A stretch of DNA of 55,973 nt. Source: JADJQU01 sp035490315 (GTDB taxonomy: Bacteria; Planctomycetota; UBA1135; GCA-002686595). The stretch lies in assembly GCA_035490315.1 (NCBI GenBank), contig DATHET010000193.1, positions 1 to 55,973 on the forward strand, read 5' to 3'. Position 1 is the stretch's first letter. Each line of letters opens with the position of its first letter. This document shows positions 8,621 through 16,857 of the stretch, in pieces. Made by a program: the position numbers and the translations under genes. The notes beneath the pieces are model-generated. The model saw only the letters and a program-made list of their open reading frames with translations. It was not told the DNA's origin and ran no database searches.

Positions 8621-10600
8621 TCATTGCAGGATGATCTTGCCGCGCAGGGCCTCGGCGGAGCTCGAGCCGCCGGGCTCGTTCCCGGCCCGCGGCGGATCGC
8701 CGCTGCCCGACCAGAAGATCGTCGCGCCTTCGGCGGGCATCGAGAAGCGCACCGAAACGGTCTGGCCGAGCTCGTACGCGGGAACCTGGTCGCATGTGTC
8801 CCACAGCCCGTGCCACTGCCAGCCTATGAACCAACTCTTGCCTTCGCTCGGCAGGGCCCGACACTCCACTTCAGCTTCGAATTCCTGGCGAGGCACGGCG
8901 ATGTACCGGCCGTCAATTCCGCGTTCGAAGCCCCAGGGCGGGTCCGTGGCTCCGAAGTGCAGGTGGATGAGGATCCGCTCGGAAGCTGTCTCCGGCCAGG
9001 CGCGCGAGCTTGGCGGATGCGTCTCGAAGAGCGTCGGCTGCTTTTCCGATCGGGCCGCGAAGATCTCGAGGGCGCCATCGGGCATCAGTGCCGCGTTTCG
9101 CAGCTTCCAAACGAATTCGGGCGTCTCGGGGAGCTTCAGGACGGCCCATTGGAGTGCGCTGGGGCTCAAGCCGTGGCCAGGTGCCAGCACGATTTCGCCG
9201 CGCCTGGGAACGAGCACGATCTCACCGCAATCGAAGCGAGTCGCCCCGCCAGTGTCGAAGAGCTTCTCGAACGATTCGAATCCTGTCGCCTCGATGTGCA
9301 GCAGCATGTGCGCAGGAGGATCCAGCGGCGCAAGATTGCTGATCAGCGCTTGCCCAGGCCCGCGCAGACGGAAACCACCGTCTGGAGGGAGCACGAGACC
9401 TCCTGTTCCGGCGCGCCAGCCCAACACGCCGATCTTGCCTTCGCGGAAGTCCCACCACCAGTCCATGGTCGTCACTGGAGTGGACGGTTCGCTCGAGACG
9501 GCGCGTCCAGTGACCTCGAACGGGGGACGCAACTTGAGCGTGCGCGCCGTTCCGTCGTGGGTGAACACGAGTCGACCGTAGCAGGAAGTGATTTCGTCGC
9601 GCAGGGCGAGCGAAATGTCGACGCCGGTTGGCACGGATTCGAATCGTGCGCTGTCAGCCGATGCGGGAATCATCAGGCTCTGCACGTAGTTATCAGTCGA
9701 ATAATGATAGATCCTGCCCCACGGATATTTTTCGGGGTGTCCATCCGAAGAGCCATCAATACGCCAAAGCCTCGCCCGGACTGGTCCTGCTTCCTGCGCG
9801 TCAGACCGGATGACGCGAACTTCCAGATCCGCGCTAGGAGCCACGTTCTCGCATGGAACGGACCACGTTCCGCGAGCTCCTGGCTTGACGATGAAATAGA
9901 CATCCGCTCGTCGCCCGTCGCGCCATCTCACGACCGCCTGCGGATCGTCGGTTCTTATGGACTCTGGAGCCAGCTCGCTCGACACGGCGAAAGCCCACCG
10001 ATCGTCGGAAAGCCATCCCCATGCAACCGCGCGTCGAAGAGCTGGACTCAAACGATTCTCGCCCCATTCCTGCTCGTCCAACCCGATTCCTATTTCGTAT
10101 GGCCGGATCCAGCTCGCGCAGCTTCGAAGATCCTTGGATTCGAGCAGCAGCAGCGCATCCGGCTCGAGCACGATCTCTTCACCTGCATTGGAAGCGGTGG
10201 TCGCAACGTGACCCGGCGCTCGCACGAGGCAGGGCAGCATTTTCGGCCCGATCGAGCAGCGTCCGTGATCGAGATCGATGCGTCTCCAATCGGTCTCGCT
10301 CGCTCGCCATTCGATGAACGGCAAGGAGAGGCCGATCGAGGAACGCACGCTCAGCGTGTCATTCCGGACCGAAGACTCTGGTGAATTCGGCCGCGGCGCT
10401 TCCGCGAACTCGATCCGGTTCTCACCCAAGGACGGTTGAACCTCGACCGCCAGGTCCGTGACCGGCGACCTGGCTTCCGCCCTCTCGACGACCGGCTCGG
10501 ATAGAGTCGAATTCCGAGGAGTCTCGTCGTGTTCGAAGACCAGCCATGCGAGCAGCACGACGATCAGGAGAACGAGCGTGGTTCCGATGGCCGACTTCAC
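8621..10600 (-). CDS. Membrane-anchored extracytoplasmic protein of unknown function
   Basis: A 659-aa protein with one N-terminal membrane segment (about residues 4-21, TTLVLLIVVLLAWLVF) followed by an acidic, polar linker and a long strand-rich region. No catalytic motif is recognised. Its composition and module style resemble the extracytoplasmic part of the ECF-sigma fusion at 2768-5818, so the two may share a fold or arise from one family; this is an impression, not an alignment. It is followed closely by the decarboxylase gene. A hairpin at 10625-10652 separates it from the beta-helix gene upstream. Confidence 0.6.
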   Translation of the reverse strand: MKSAIGTTLVLLIVVLLAWLVFEHDETPRNSTLSEPVVERAEARSPVTDLAVEVQPSLGENRIEFAEAPRPNSPESSVRNDTLSVRSSIGLSLPFIEWRASETDWRRIDLDHGRCSIGPKMLPCLVRAPGHVATTASNAGEEIVLEPDALLLLESKDLRSCASWIRPYEIGIGLDEQEWGENRLSPALRRAVAWGWLSDDRWAFAVSSELAPESIRTDDPQAVVRWRDGRRADVYFIVKPGARGTWSVPCENVAPSADLEVRVIRSDAQEAGPVRARLWRIDGSSDGHPEKYPWGRIYHYSTDNYVQSLMIPASADSARFESVPTGVDISLALRDEITSCYGRLVFTHDGTARTLKLRPPFEVTGRAVSSEPSTPVTTMDWWWDFREGKIGVLGWRAGTGGLVLPPDGGFRLRGPGQALISNLAPLDPPAHMLLHIEATGFESFEKLFDTGGATRFDCGEIVLVPRRGEIVLAPGHGLSPSALQWAVLKLPETPEFVWKLRNAALMPDGALEIFAARSEKQPTLFETHPPSSRAWPETASERILIHLHFGATDPPWGFERGIDGRYIAVPRQEFEAEVECRALPSEGKSWFIGWQWHGLWDTCDQVPAYELGQTVSVRFSMPAEGATIFWSGSGDPPRAGNEPGGSSSAEALRGKIILQ

Positions 10601-10624
10601 ACGCGTCCATCCTAGCCATCCGCC

Positions 10625-10652
10625 GACGAGGCTCGGCAGGAAGAGCCTCGTC
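10625..10652 (-). terminator. GC-rich hairpin between two minus-strand genes
   Basis: GACGAGGCTC (10625-10634) is exactly complementary to GAGCCTCGTC (10643-10652) around an 8-nt loop. It lies just after the stop of the beta-helix gene and before the next gene. No T-run follows on the minus strand, so it may be a weak or Rho-dependent terminator or only a structured spacer. Confidence 0.4.
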
Positions 10653-10672
10653 CGTCGTTACCGATCACTACG

Positions 10673-12496
10673 TCACTGGCAGATCCCGAATTGCACCGCA
10701 TCGGTCGTGTTCGTGCCGAACGCGTCGCCGGGGTCGCGGCTCCAGTACTGCGCATTGACCTGCTGGCCGACGACGAGCAGGGCCGGCACCGTGCCGCCCT
10801 GCAGGAAAGCGTTGAAGTCCATGCTCAGGATTCCGCTGCAGTCATTGCCGCCGCCGGGCGGAGTGCCGCCCGAGTTGAGTCCAGGCGAGCGCTTGATCGG
10901 GCTCGCGATGCAAAGCACGCCGCCCTGGAACGGATTCGCGGCCGATTGGAATCCATAGAGCAACAAGCCCGGCTTGTTGTTGCGAATCAACGACGCGCTG
11001 ATCGTGAACGGCGCCGGGCTCGACACGCTGGCGACTCCCTGGAAAGCGATCGCCGGGAGGCAACCAAGCGAATTGGTCTTCGCCGTGCAGTAGCTCACCG
11101 GCAAGGCCCCGCCCTGGCAGTCGCATTCGTCGGGAATCCCGTTTCCGTTGATGTCGTTCGAGAATCCTCCGCTGATGTCGCACGCGTCGGGGACACCGTT
11201 GCCATTGCAGTCCGCGCCGGCCTCGTAAGCTCCCATGTCGACGATCGGCGGCGTGCCCAGGCCCGTGTCCGGCACGCTCGGCTCGTCCGCCATGCGCGGC
11301 GAGCCGGCGAGGTCGAGGACCGAGTTCACCGGCAAGCCGGCGTTGTTCCCGGCGTCGACGCCGGGCGAGCTCGGAGTGAGACGCAACGGCGCCGCGCCGC
11401 AGTTCTCGAACAGCGGGACGGCGCTGACATTGCCCGTGCCCGCGTAGCCGACGACTAGCGAGTAAGTGACCGACATGCCGGCGGGGGAGATCTGCGCCGC
11501 GACTCCCGTGGATCCGCCCGCGCCAACATTGGCATTCGCGACGCAGTTGACGATCGACGGACTCGCGCTGCTGCCGAGGATGCCCGCGGCGGCATTGGCG
11601 GGCGAGGAATTGCCGACGATGGTGCAGTTGCGGATCTGCGGGCTCGATCCGGAGATGAAGATCGCGCCGCCGCCGCTTCCGCCGGTCGCGGTGTTGCCCT
11701 GGAACAGCGAGTTGTAGACCTTGACCGTGGAGTTGCCGAAGATCTCGATGCCGCCGGCGCGCGCCGCGGAATTGTTGGTGAAGCGGCAGCGCTCGAAGGT
11801 CGCGCTGACGTTGGTCGCCATGTCGAAGGCGCCGCCGAAAGAGCCGCCGAAGTTCCCGTCGAAATGGCAATCGGTGAAGCTCGGGCTCGAGCTGTTGATG
11901 TAGCCCGCGCCTCCGCCGAAGGAGCAGCGGTTGGAGAAGAACAGGCTCGAGCGGATCGTCGGGCTCGCGCCGGAGACGCACAGGATTCCGCCGCCGCGAT
12001 CCTCGTTGACGCCGCCGCCGTTGGCGTTGCCCGAGCGCACGAGGAAGCCGTCGAGCACGGCGCTCGCGTTGGTGAGGGCGCCGCTGACGACGTGGAAGGA
12101 GTTGTCGGTGAAGATCCCGCTGAGGTCGTTGCCGGCGAGGTCGCCTGAAAGCGTCGTCGGGTTGGCCGCGATGTCGCGCTGCGCGAGGCTGGTCTCGAAG
12201 CCGCCGAAGCCGCCGTAGACCTCGATGCCGTTGCGCAGCAGGTGGGTCACGCTGCGCGTCGCCGTGGTCGTCGGCTTGTAGGTCCCGCCCGCGACCCAGA
12301 TCTGGTCGCCAGCCGAGGCCAGGCTCAGCGCGACCACCACGCCGTCGACCCCGCGGTGGGCGTCGGCCCACGAGGCGCCCGTGTTGGCTCCCGTGGTCAG
12401 CCCCACATTGACATAGCGAGTCCCGGCGAAGGCCGCGGGTGTCAGAAGCAGGAAAGCGGCCAGGGAGGCCGCGGTGTGGGGGCGCGAGGTCTGCAT
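10673..12496 (-). CDS. Secreted parallel beta-helix protein with shared C-terminal domain
   Basis: The start is placed at the ATG at 12496 because a signal peptide follows directly (MQTSRPHTAASLAAFLLLTP, cleavage near AFAG); the open frame upstream has no signal peptide. The mature protein starts with TRYVNVG and a GASWADA segment typical of choice-of-anchor-Q/right-handed beta-helix proteins. Many short turns follow (for example GGGAGYINSSSPSFTDC, GGGAIFISGSSPQIRNC) to about residue 440. A short Cys/Asn-rich stretch (DCNGNGVPDACDI, GNGIPDECDC) resembles calcium-binding dockerin/thrombospondin-type repeats. Residues about 467-607 are the Cys-containing domain shared with three other proteins here, ending in ICQ. 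It probably lies on the cell surface or is released; function unknown. Confidence 0.8.
   Translation of the reverse strand: MQTSRPHTAASLAAFLLLTPAAFAGTRYVNVGLTTGANTGASWADAHRGVDGVVVALSLASAGDQIWVAGGTYKPTTTATRSVTHLLRNGIEVYGGFGGFETSLAQRDIAANPTTLSGDLAGNDLSGIFTDNSFHVVSGALTNASAVLDGFLVRSGNANGGGVNEDRGGGILCVSGASPTIRSSLFFSNRCSFGGGAGYINSSSPSFTDCHFDGNFGGSFGGAFDMATNVSATFERCRFTNNSAARAGGIEIFGNSTVKVYNSLFQGNTATGGSGGGAIFISGSSPQIRNCTIVGNSSPANAAAGILGSSASPSIVNCVANANVGAGGSTGVAAQISPAGMSVTYSLVVGYAGTGNVSAVPLFENCGAAPLRLTPSSPGVDAGNNAGLPVNSVLDLAGSPRMADEPSVPDTGLGTPPIVDMGAYEAGADCNGNGVPDACDISGGFSNDINGNGIPDECDCQGGALPVSYCTAKTNSLGCLPAIAFQGVASVSSPAPFTISASLIRNNKPGLLLYGFQSAANPFQGGVLCIASPIKRSPGLNSGGTPPGGGNDCSGILSMDFNAFLQGGTVPALLVVGQQVNAQYWSRDPGDAFGTNTTDAVQFGICQ
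10676..11096 (-). other. Shared C-terminal domain, copy 1 (beta-helix protein)
   Basis: About 140 residues starting Y-C-T-A-K-T-N-S-L-G-C. Marker blocks: NNKPGLLLYG, PFQGGVLC, PIKRS, DCSGILSMDF, QYWSRDPG and the C-terminal ICQ. Five cysteines are at equivalent positions in copies 1-3. Confidence 0.8.
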
Positions 12497-12620
12497 GCGA
12501 GGGTCGTGTGGGTCCAGGTGGCCGGCGAGCAACCCTTCCTTTCTATCAGACCGGGTCGGATTGCGGTCGATCGACGGCCCTCCGAACCACGCGGGCGCGA
12601 CCCGAGACCCCCGACCGGAA

Positions 12621-12710
12621 CTGCCCCGCATGATTGTGCAAAGCCCCAGATGAGCCTCCGCCGCGCCGCGGACGGGCTCGCGAGAGGCCTTGCACAATCA
12701 TCCGGGCCAG
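12621..12710. repeat. Long inverted repeat, family D
   Basis: The arms at 12621-12645 and 12686-12710 pair over 25 bp with three mismatches. The core ATGATTGTGCAA (12630-12641) and TTGCACAATCAT (12690-12701) is perfect. The loop is 40 nt. It lies in the 394-bp gap (12497-12890) between the divergent starts of the beta-helix and protease genes. It therefore cannot act as an ordinary terminator of either gene and may instead lie in or near their promoters. The rest of the gap shows nothing I can name. Confidence 0.8.
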
Positions 12711-12890
12711 TTTCGTCACGGGGCCGAGCGGGTCGGTCGCGGCTGGCGGAATTCGGGAGGTGCTTCGTAACAGCGCGGTTGGCTTCCGGATCTCCATGGC
12801 ACGGGCCGGCGGCGGCCGCCCGCGGAAGCGTTGCGAGTCATCTGCGATGCAACGCTCGACACCCCCCATCCGCCCCAACACCACACTGCC

Positions 12891-15800
12891 ATGCGTTCAT
12901 CGAGATCGTCCCCGTGTTTTTCACGCGAAATCCCCCTGTCCATCCTTCAAACCGGCTTCGCGGTGCTGGTTTCCACTGTCCTGGCAGCTGCTCAGGAAAG
13001 AACTCCCGCGATCGATCCGACGGCCGTGCCGGCGCCTCAGCCTGCCGCACCGGTCGTCGCGGTCGTGGATCCTCTCGCGGAGGCGCCTGTCGGGGCGCCG
13101 ATCCTCGGCGAGTCGACCCTCGTCCCGCTGACGGTCGTCGATGACTCGATTCCCTTGCCGATTCCGGCGCGGATCCGCGCCGATGACACCGGAGACGTCG
13201 TGGAAGCGCCCGCCAGCGGCGATCCCTTCTTCCTCGGTTTCGCCGGAGGGAAGCGCTACCCCGCGCCCGGCGAGTCGATCGACCCGCTCTTGATCTCGCA
13301 GGTCCAGGCCTTCTACGGCGACGGTCGCCCGACTCAGGAGACCTACGCCTTCGCGATGTTCCAGAAGCGCATCACGCCCGAGCGCATCAAGGAGCTCGAG
13401 GGCCTCGGCGTGCGCGTGCTCGGTTTCCACCCGCACTACTGCTTGAAGATCGCCCTGCCGCCGGTCGCCATCGCCCAGGTCGCCGCGCATCCGGCCCTGC
13501 GTTGGTTGGGCGTGCAAGCCCCGGCGCAGAAATTCCACCCGCGCCTGGCGGCTCACCTGAAAGCGAGCCCGCCGACTGACGGCGCTTTCGTGTACATCGA
13601 CGTGTTCGATTCGGACTTGAACCCCGACTCGACGTCGCGGCCAGTCGGGCAGGTCGAGGAAGGTGGCCCCAATGGAATCACCGTCGTCGGCGCCGCTCCG
13701 CTCGTGCAGGAATGGACCAGCAATGGCTGGCAGCAGCGCGCGCTCGAGCAGCTCGGCGTCGAAGTCGTCTCCTGGCACGAGGAGATCCGCGCGTTCCGCG
13801 CCAAGATCCATCCCGAGCAGCTCGAAGCCCTCGCCGCCCTCGACTTCGTCCAGTTCGTCGAGCCCAATGGCGCGGACCGTCTGCTCCACGACGAGTCGAT
13901 GCCCATGATCGCCATGGACCGCACGCGCTTCTCCTACAACGGTGGGACGAACAGCGTGGTGGTCACCGGCCAGATCGACTCCGGCATGGACTACTCGCAC
14001 AACGGTCTGGACAACTACTACTGGCGCGGAGCGAACGTCTCAGGCTCGGCCACCGGAGTGACGACCGACGGCTGCGGCCACGGCAGCCACGTCGGCGGCA
14101 CGATCATGGGCGACGGAGCGGGCAACGCCAGCTATAGGGGCGCGGCCTCCGGCCTGGGCTGGGCCGCTACCGGTCGTTATTGCAACATCAAGAAGTTCGA
14201 CGACATCTGCGCCGGCAACGGCACGGCGCTCTCGACCATCCTCGGTTACACCCACGCCTCCTACACCGACAGCAGCAGCAACCTCACGACCCGGCCGCAC
14301 GTGCTCAACAGCTCGTGGGGAAGCGTCGCGACCGGCGGCTGGTTCGGCACGGAAGCCGATCCGCGCACGCTCGACAACGACATCTACGTCTACGACCAGC
14401 TGCACTGTTTCTCGGCGGGCAACGACGGTCCGAGCGCGGACACGCTGACCCAGCACGCGACCACGAAGAACGTGTTGACGATCGGCTCGGTCGACAACTT
14501 CTCGCCCAGCGCCGGGCTGTACCCGGGCGAGATCTCGAGCTTCTCCAGTCGCGGTCCCTGCGCCGACGGTCGTTGGAAGCCCAACGTCTGCGCCCCGGGC
14601 AACTCGATCCTCTCGGTCGACGCCGGGACGAACACGCTGTACACGAACAAGTCGGGCACGAGCATGTCCTCGCCGCACGTCACCGGACTCGCGTCGGAGC
14701 TGCTCGATCAACAGTCCTTCTACCGCTACAACCCGGCGACCCTGAGCGCCGTGCTCATGGCCACCGCCACCTCCAAGAACAATGCGCAGCTCAACACGCC
14801 GAGCCTCGCGCACATGGATTCCTACGGTGCAGGCCGGATCGACGCATACCGCGCCATGTTCACGAACTCGAACCTGGCCTTGTTCATCTATGGCTGGACA
14901 CTCGGGCCGGGCGGGTATGTCTTCGCCGACGTGCCGATCCAGGCCGGCGCGACGCGCATCGTCGCGGCCATCTCCTACAACGAGATCGCGGCTTCCGCGG
15001 GGGCATCGCAGGCGCTCGTGAATGACTTCGACTTGTGGCTCGACTCTCCGCCGCTCACCGTTCCGGGGAACTCCGGCGAGTACTCCGCGCAACAGAGCAA
15101 CATTGACAACGCCGAGATCCGCTACGTGGACAACCCCCCGGTGGGCACTTGGCGCATCAAGGTCTATCCGCAGAGCGTCACCAACAACGTGCACATGGGT
15201 CTGGCCGTGCAGGTCATCTACGCGGACACGACACCCGATCCGACCTTCTCGCTCACGGCTTCGGACCTGTACGTCCAACCGAACGACAACGTCGACATCG
15301 ACGCCAGCTACCACAATCCGGAGTACGTCGCCTCCGCCGTGTTCCTCGATTCGGCCTCGACGTTCGACGTGCTCCAGGCGTCCACGACCACGCTCAAGGA
15401 CGGCGCGATCACGAACCTGATGAACAACGCGCACGGTGGCCGCGACATCGAGCTGGGCAACACCTACACGAACTCGACACGCAATGCGAGTTGGACGACG
15501 CGCTGGGCATCGGAGGGAGTGAAGAACTTCACCGTGGTCGCGCGCTCGGACAACGCGATCGACAAGTCGGATGCGGTGTTGATCACGGTCGACGGAACGG
15601 CTCCGGGTCTGCCGACGAACCTCGGCTCGTCGACGCACACGGTCAATGTCTGGGACAACGATCCGACGATCACCTACACCTGGACCGCGGCCACCGACAA
15701 CCTCTCGGGCGTCGACGGCTACGGAACTTTCGTCTCGAGCGGCGGCCCTGGCACACCCTCGAACGTGAAGGACATCAATGCGGTGACCTCCACTCCCGGT

Positions 15801-16670
15801 GTCTTCGCCACCAGCGGTCAGTACTGGTTCAACATCAAGACCGTGGACCGCTCGGGCAACTGGTCGGCGAGCTACGCGAACGTCGGGCCGTTCAAGATCG
15901 ACTTGGTCCAGCCTGACTACGTGACTGGCCTGATGTCGACGACGCACCAGGTCGGAGTCGCCAACTGCAGCAACTCGGTGACGATGGTCTGGGATCCGAC
16001 GGCGGACTCCGGCGGTTCCGGGCTCGCGGGTTACACCTACGTGTGGGACCACAACCCGATCACGTCACCGTCGCTGCCGCTGAACCTCGGACCTGTGACC
16101 ACCGTCAACACGGCGCTCGCGGCCTCCGCTCTTCCGTGGTACTTCCACATCACCCCCGTGGACAACGCTGGGAACTCCCAGAACCAGTTCCACGCGGGTC
16201 CCTACTACGTCCAACCCAACACGGGAACGACGTATTGCACCGCCAAGATCAATGCGCTTGGCTGCACGCCGTCGATCGGTTTCATCGGCACCCCGAAGGC
16301 GGGACAGCTCGCAGGCTACACCGTTCGCGCGACCAACGTGCGCAACAACAAGCCCGGCTTGCTGATCTACGGCGTCAACGGCGGCTCGAGCAATCCATTC
16401 CTCGGCGGAACCCTGTGCGTCGCGGCGCCGATCAAGCGCTCGACTCCGGTCGCGGCTGGCGGCAACCCGGCACCGGCGAACGACTGCTCGGGCGTGTACT
16501 CGATCGACTTCAGCACCTTCGCCTCGGGTCTGCTCGGCGGAACGCCGCTGCCGGCGCTGCAGGTCGCGGGGACAGCGGTGAATTGCCAGTTCTGGGGCCG
16601 CGACCCCGGCTTCGCCGCGCCCAACAACGCGACGCTGACGAACGGATTGAGCTTCACGATCTGCCAGTGA
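12891..16670 (+). CDS. Secreted subtilisin-like (S8) serine protease with shared C-terminal domain
   Basis: A 1259-aa preproprotein. The ATG at 12891 is chosen because a basic then hydrophobic signal sequence follows (LSILQTGFAVLVSTVLAAAQ); the open frame extends 60 bp further upstream without one. A prodomain-like segment covers about 90-340. The catalytic triad is Asp363 (GQIDSGMDYSHN), His397 (GCGHGSHVGG) and Ser591 (GTSMSSPHVTG), with the oxyanion Asn probably in SAGNDGPS. After the protease come a jelly-roll-like domain (about 660-780, with NDFDLWLDSP and VGTWRIKVYP), several Ig/fibronectin-like segments, and the shared Cys-containing domain (about 1115-1259) ending ICQ. It probably degrades external protein. 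It converges on the FG-GAP gene, with a giant hairpin between the two stops. Confidence 0.9.
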   Translation: MRSSRSSPCFSREIPLSILQTGFAVLVSTVLAAAQERTPAIDPTAVPAPQPAAPVVAVVDPLAEAPVGAPILGESTLVPLTVVDDSIPLPIPARIRADDTGDVVEAPASGDPFFLGFAGGKRYPAPGESIDPLLISQVQAFYGDGRPTQETYAFAMFQKRITPERIKELEGLGVRVLGFHPHYCLKIALPPVAIAQVAAHPALRWLGVQAPAQKFHPRLAAHLKASPPTDGAFVYIDVFDSDLNPDSTSRPVGQVEEGGPNGITVVGAAPLVQEWTSNGWQQRALEQLGVEVVSWHEEIRAFRAKIHPEQLEALAALDFVQFVEPNGADRLLHDESMPMIAMDRTRFSYNGGTNSVVVTGQIDSGMDYSHNGLDNYYWRGANVSGSATGVTTDGCGHGSHVGGTIMGDGAGNASYRGAASGLGWAATGRYCNIKKFDDICAGNGTALSTILGYTHASYTDSSSNLTTRPHVLNSSWGSVATGGWFGTEADPRTLDNDIYVYDQLHCFSAGNDGPSADTLTQHATTKNVLTIGSVDNFSPSAGLYPGEISSFSSRGPCADGRWKPNVCAPGNSILSVDAGTNTLYTNKSGTSMSSPHVTGLASELLDQQSFYRYNPATLSAVLMATATSKNNAQLNTPSLAHMDSYGAGRIDAYRAMFTNSNLALFIYGWTLGPGGYVFADVPIQAGATRIVAAISYNEIAASAGASQALVNDFDLWLDSPPLTVPGNSGEYSAQQSNIDNAEIRYVDNPPVGTWRIKVYPQSVTNNVHMGLAVQVIYADTTPDPTFSLTASDLYVQPNDNVDIDASYHNPEYVASAVFLDSASTFDVLQASTTTLKDGAITNLMNNAHGGRDIELGNTYTNSTRNASWTTRWASEGVKNFTVVARSDNAIDKSDAVLITVDGTAPGLPTNLGSSTHTVNVWDNDPTITYTWTAATDNLSGVDGYGTFVSSGGPGTPSNVKDINAVTSTPGVFATSGQYWFNIKTVDRSGNWSASYANVGPFKIDLVQPDYVTGLMSTTHQVGVANCSNSVTMVWDPTADSGGSGLAGYTYVWDHNPITSPSLPLNLGPVTTVNTALAASALPWYFHITPVDNAGNSQNQFHAGPYYVQPNTGTTYCTAKINALGCTPSIGFIGTPKAGQLAGYTVRATNVRNNKPGLLIYGVNGGSSNPFLGGTLCVAAPIKRSTPVAAGGNPAPANDCSGVYSIDFSTFASGLLGGTPLPALQVAGTAVNCQFWGRDPGFAAPNNATLTNGLSFTICQ
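16233..16667 (+). other. Shared C-terminal domain, copy 2 (subtilisin-like protease)
   Basis: About 145 residues starting Y-C-T-A-K-I-N-A-L-G-C. Marker blocks: RNNKPGLLIYG, PFLGGTLC, PIKRS, DCSGVYSIDF, QFWGRDPG and the C-terminal ICQ. It has the same five-cysteine pattern as copy 1. Confidence 0.8.
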
Positions 16671-16746
16671 GAAGTAGTGGATGAGGCGCGAGCCTCTCTC
16701 GAAAGCGGGGTGGGTCCTGGGAGGACTCACCCCGTGATCGTTCCAG

Positions 16747-16852
16747 TACGGAGTCAGGTGAAATCGTCCGGAGTCGTGCGGGCATTCCGCGCGCCGCGAG
16801 AGCGGCGCGCGGAATGCCCGCACGACTCCGGACGATTTCACCTGACTCCGTA
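16747..16852. repeat. Giant perfect hairpin, family A copy 1
   Basis: The arm at 16747-16797 is the exact reverse complement of 16802-16852: 51 bp without mismatch around a 4-nt loop GAGA. The outer end reads TACGGAGTCAGGTGAA and the inner end CCGCGCGCCGC. It fills most of the gap between the convergent protease and FG-GAP genes and ends 5 bp before the FG-GAP stop codon. No T-run follows on either strand. A second, nearly identical copy is at 18754-18855. Confidence 0.95.
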
Positions 16853-16857
16853 TCGGA

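Noticed and set aside
6320..10384. A 1354-codon open frame on the plus strand across four minus-strand genes
   Set aside because: It is antisense to genes with clear motifs. Its sequence is rich in Arg, Gly, Asp and His, as expected for reverse frames of GC-rich genes, and no domain is visible.
14040..16052. A 670-codon minus-strand frame inside the protease gene
   Set aside because: Reverse-frame shadow with Arg/Val/Asp-rich sequence; the plus strand has a complete catalytic triad.
16747..16852. Family A hairpin as a simple bidirectional terminator
   Set aside because: It has no T-run on either side, and a near-identical copy lies between divergent gene starts where no terminator is expected.
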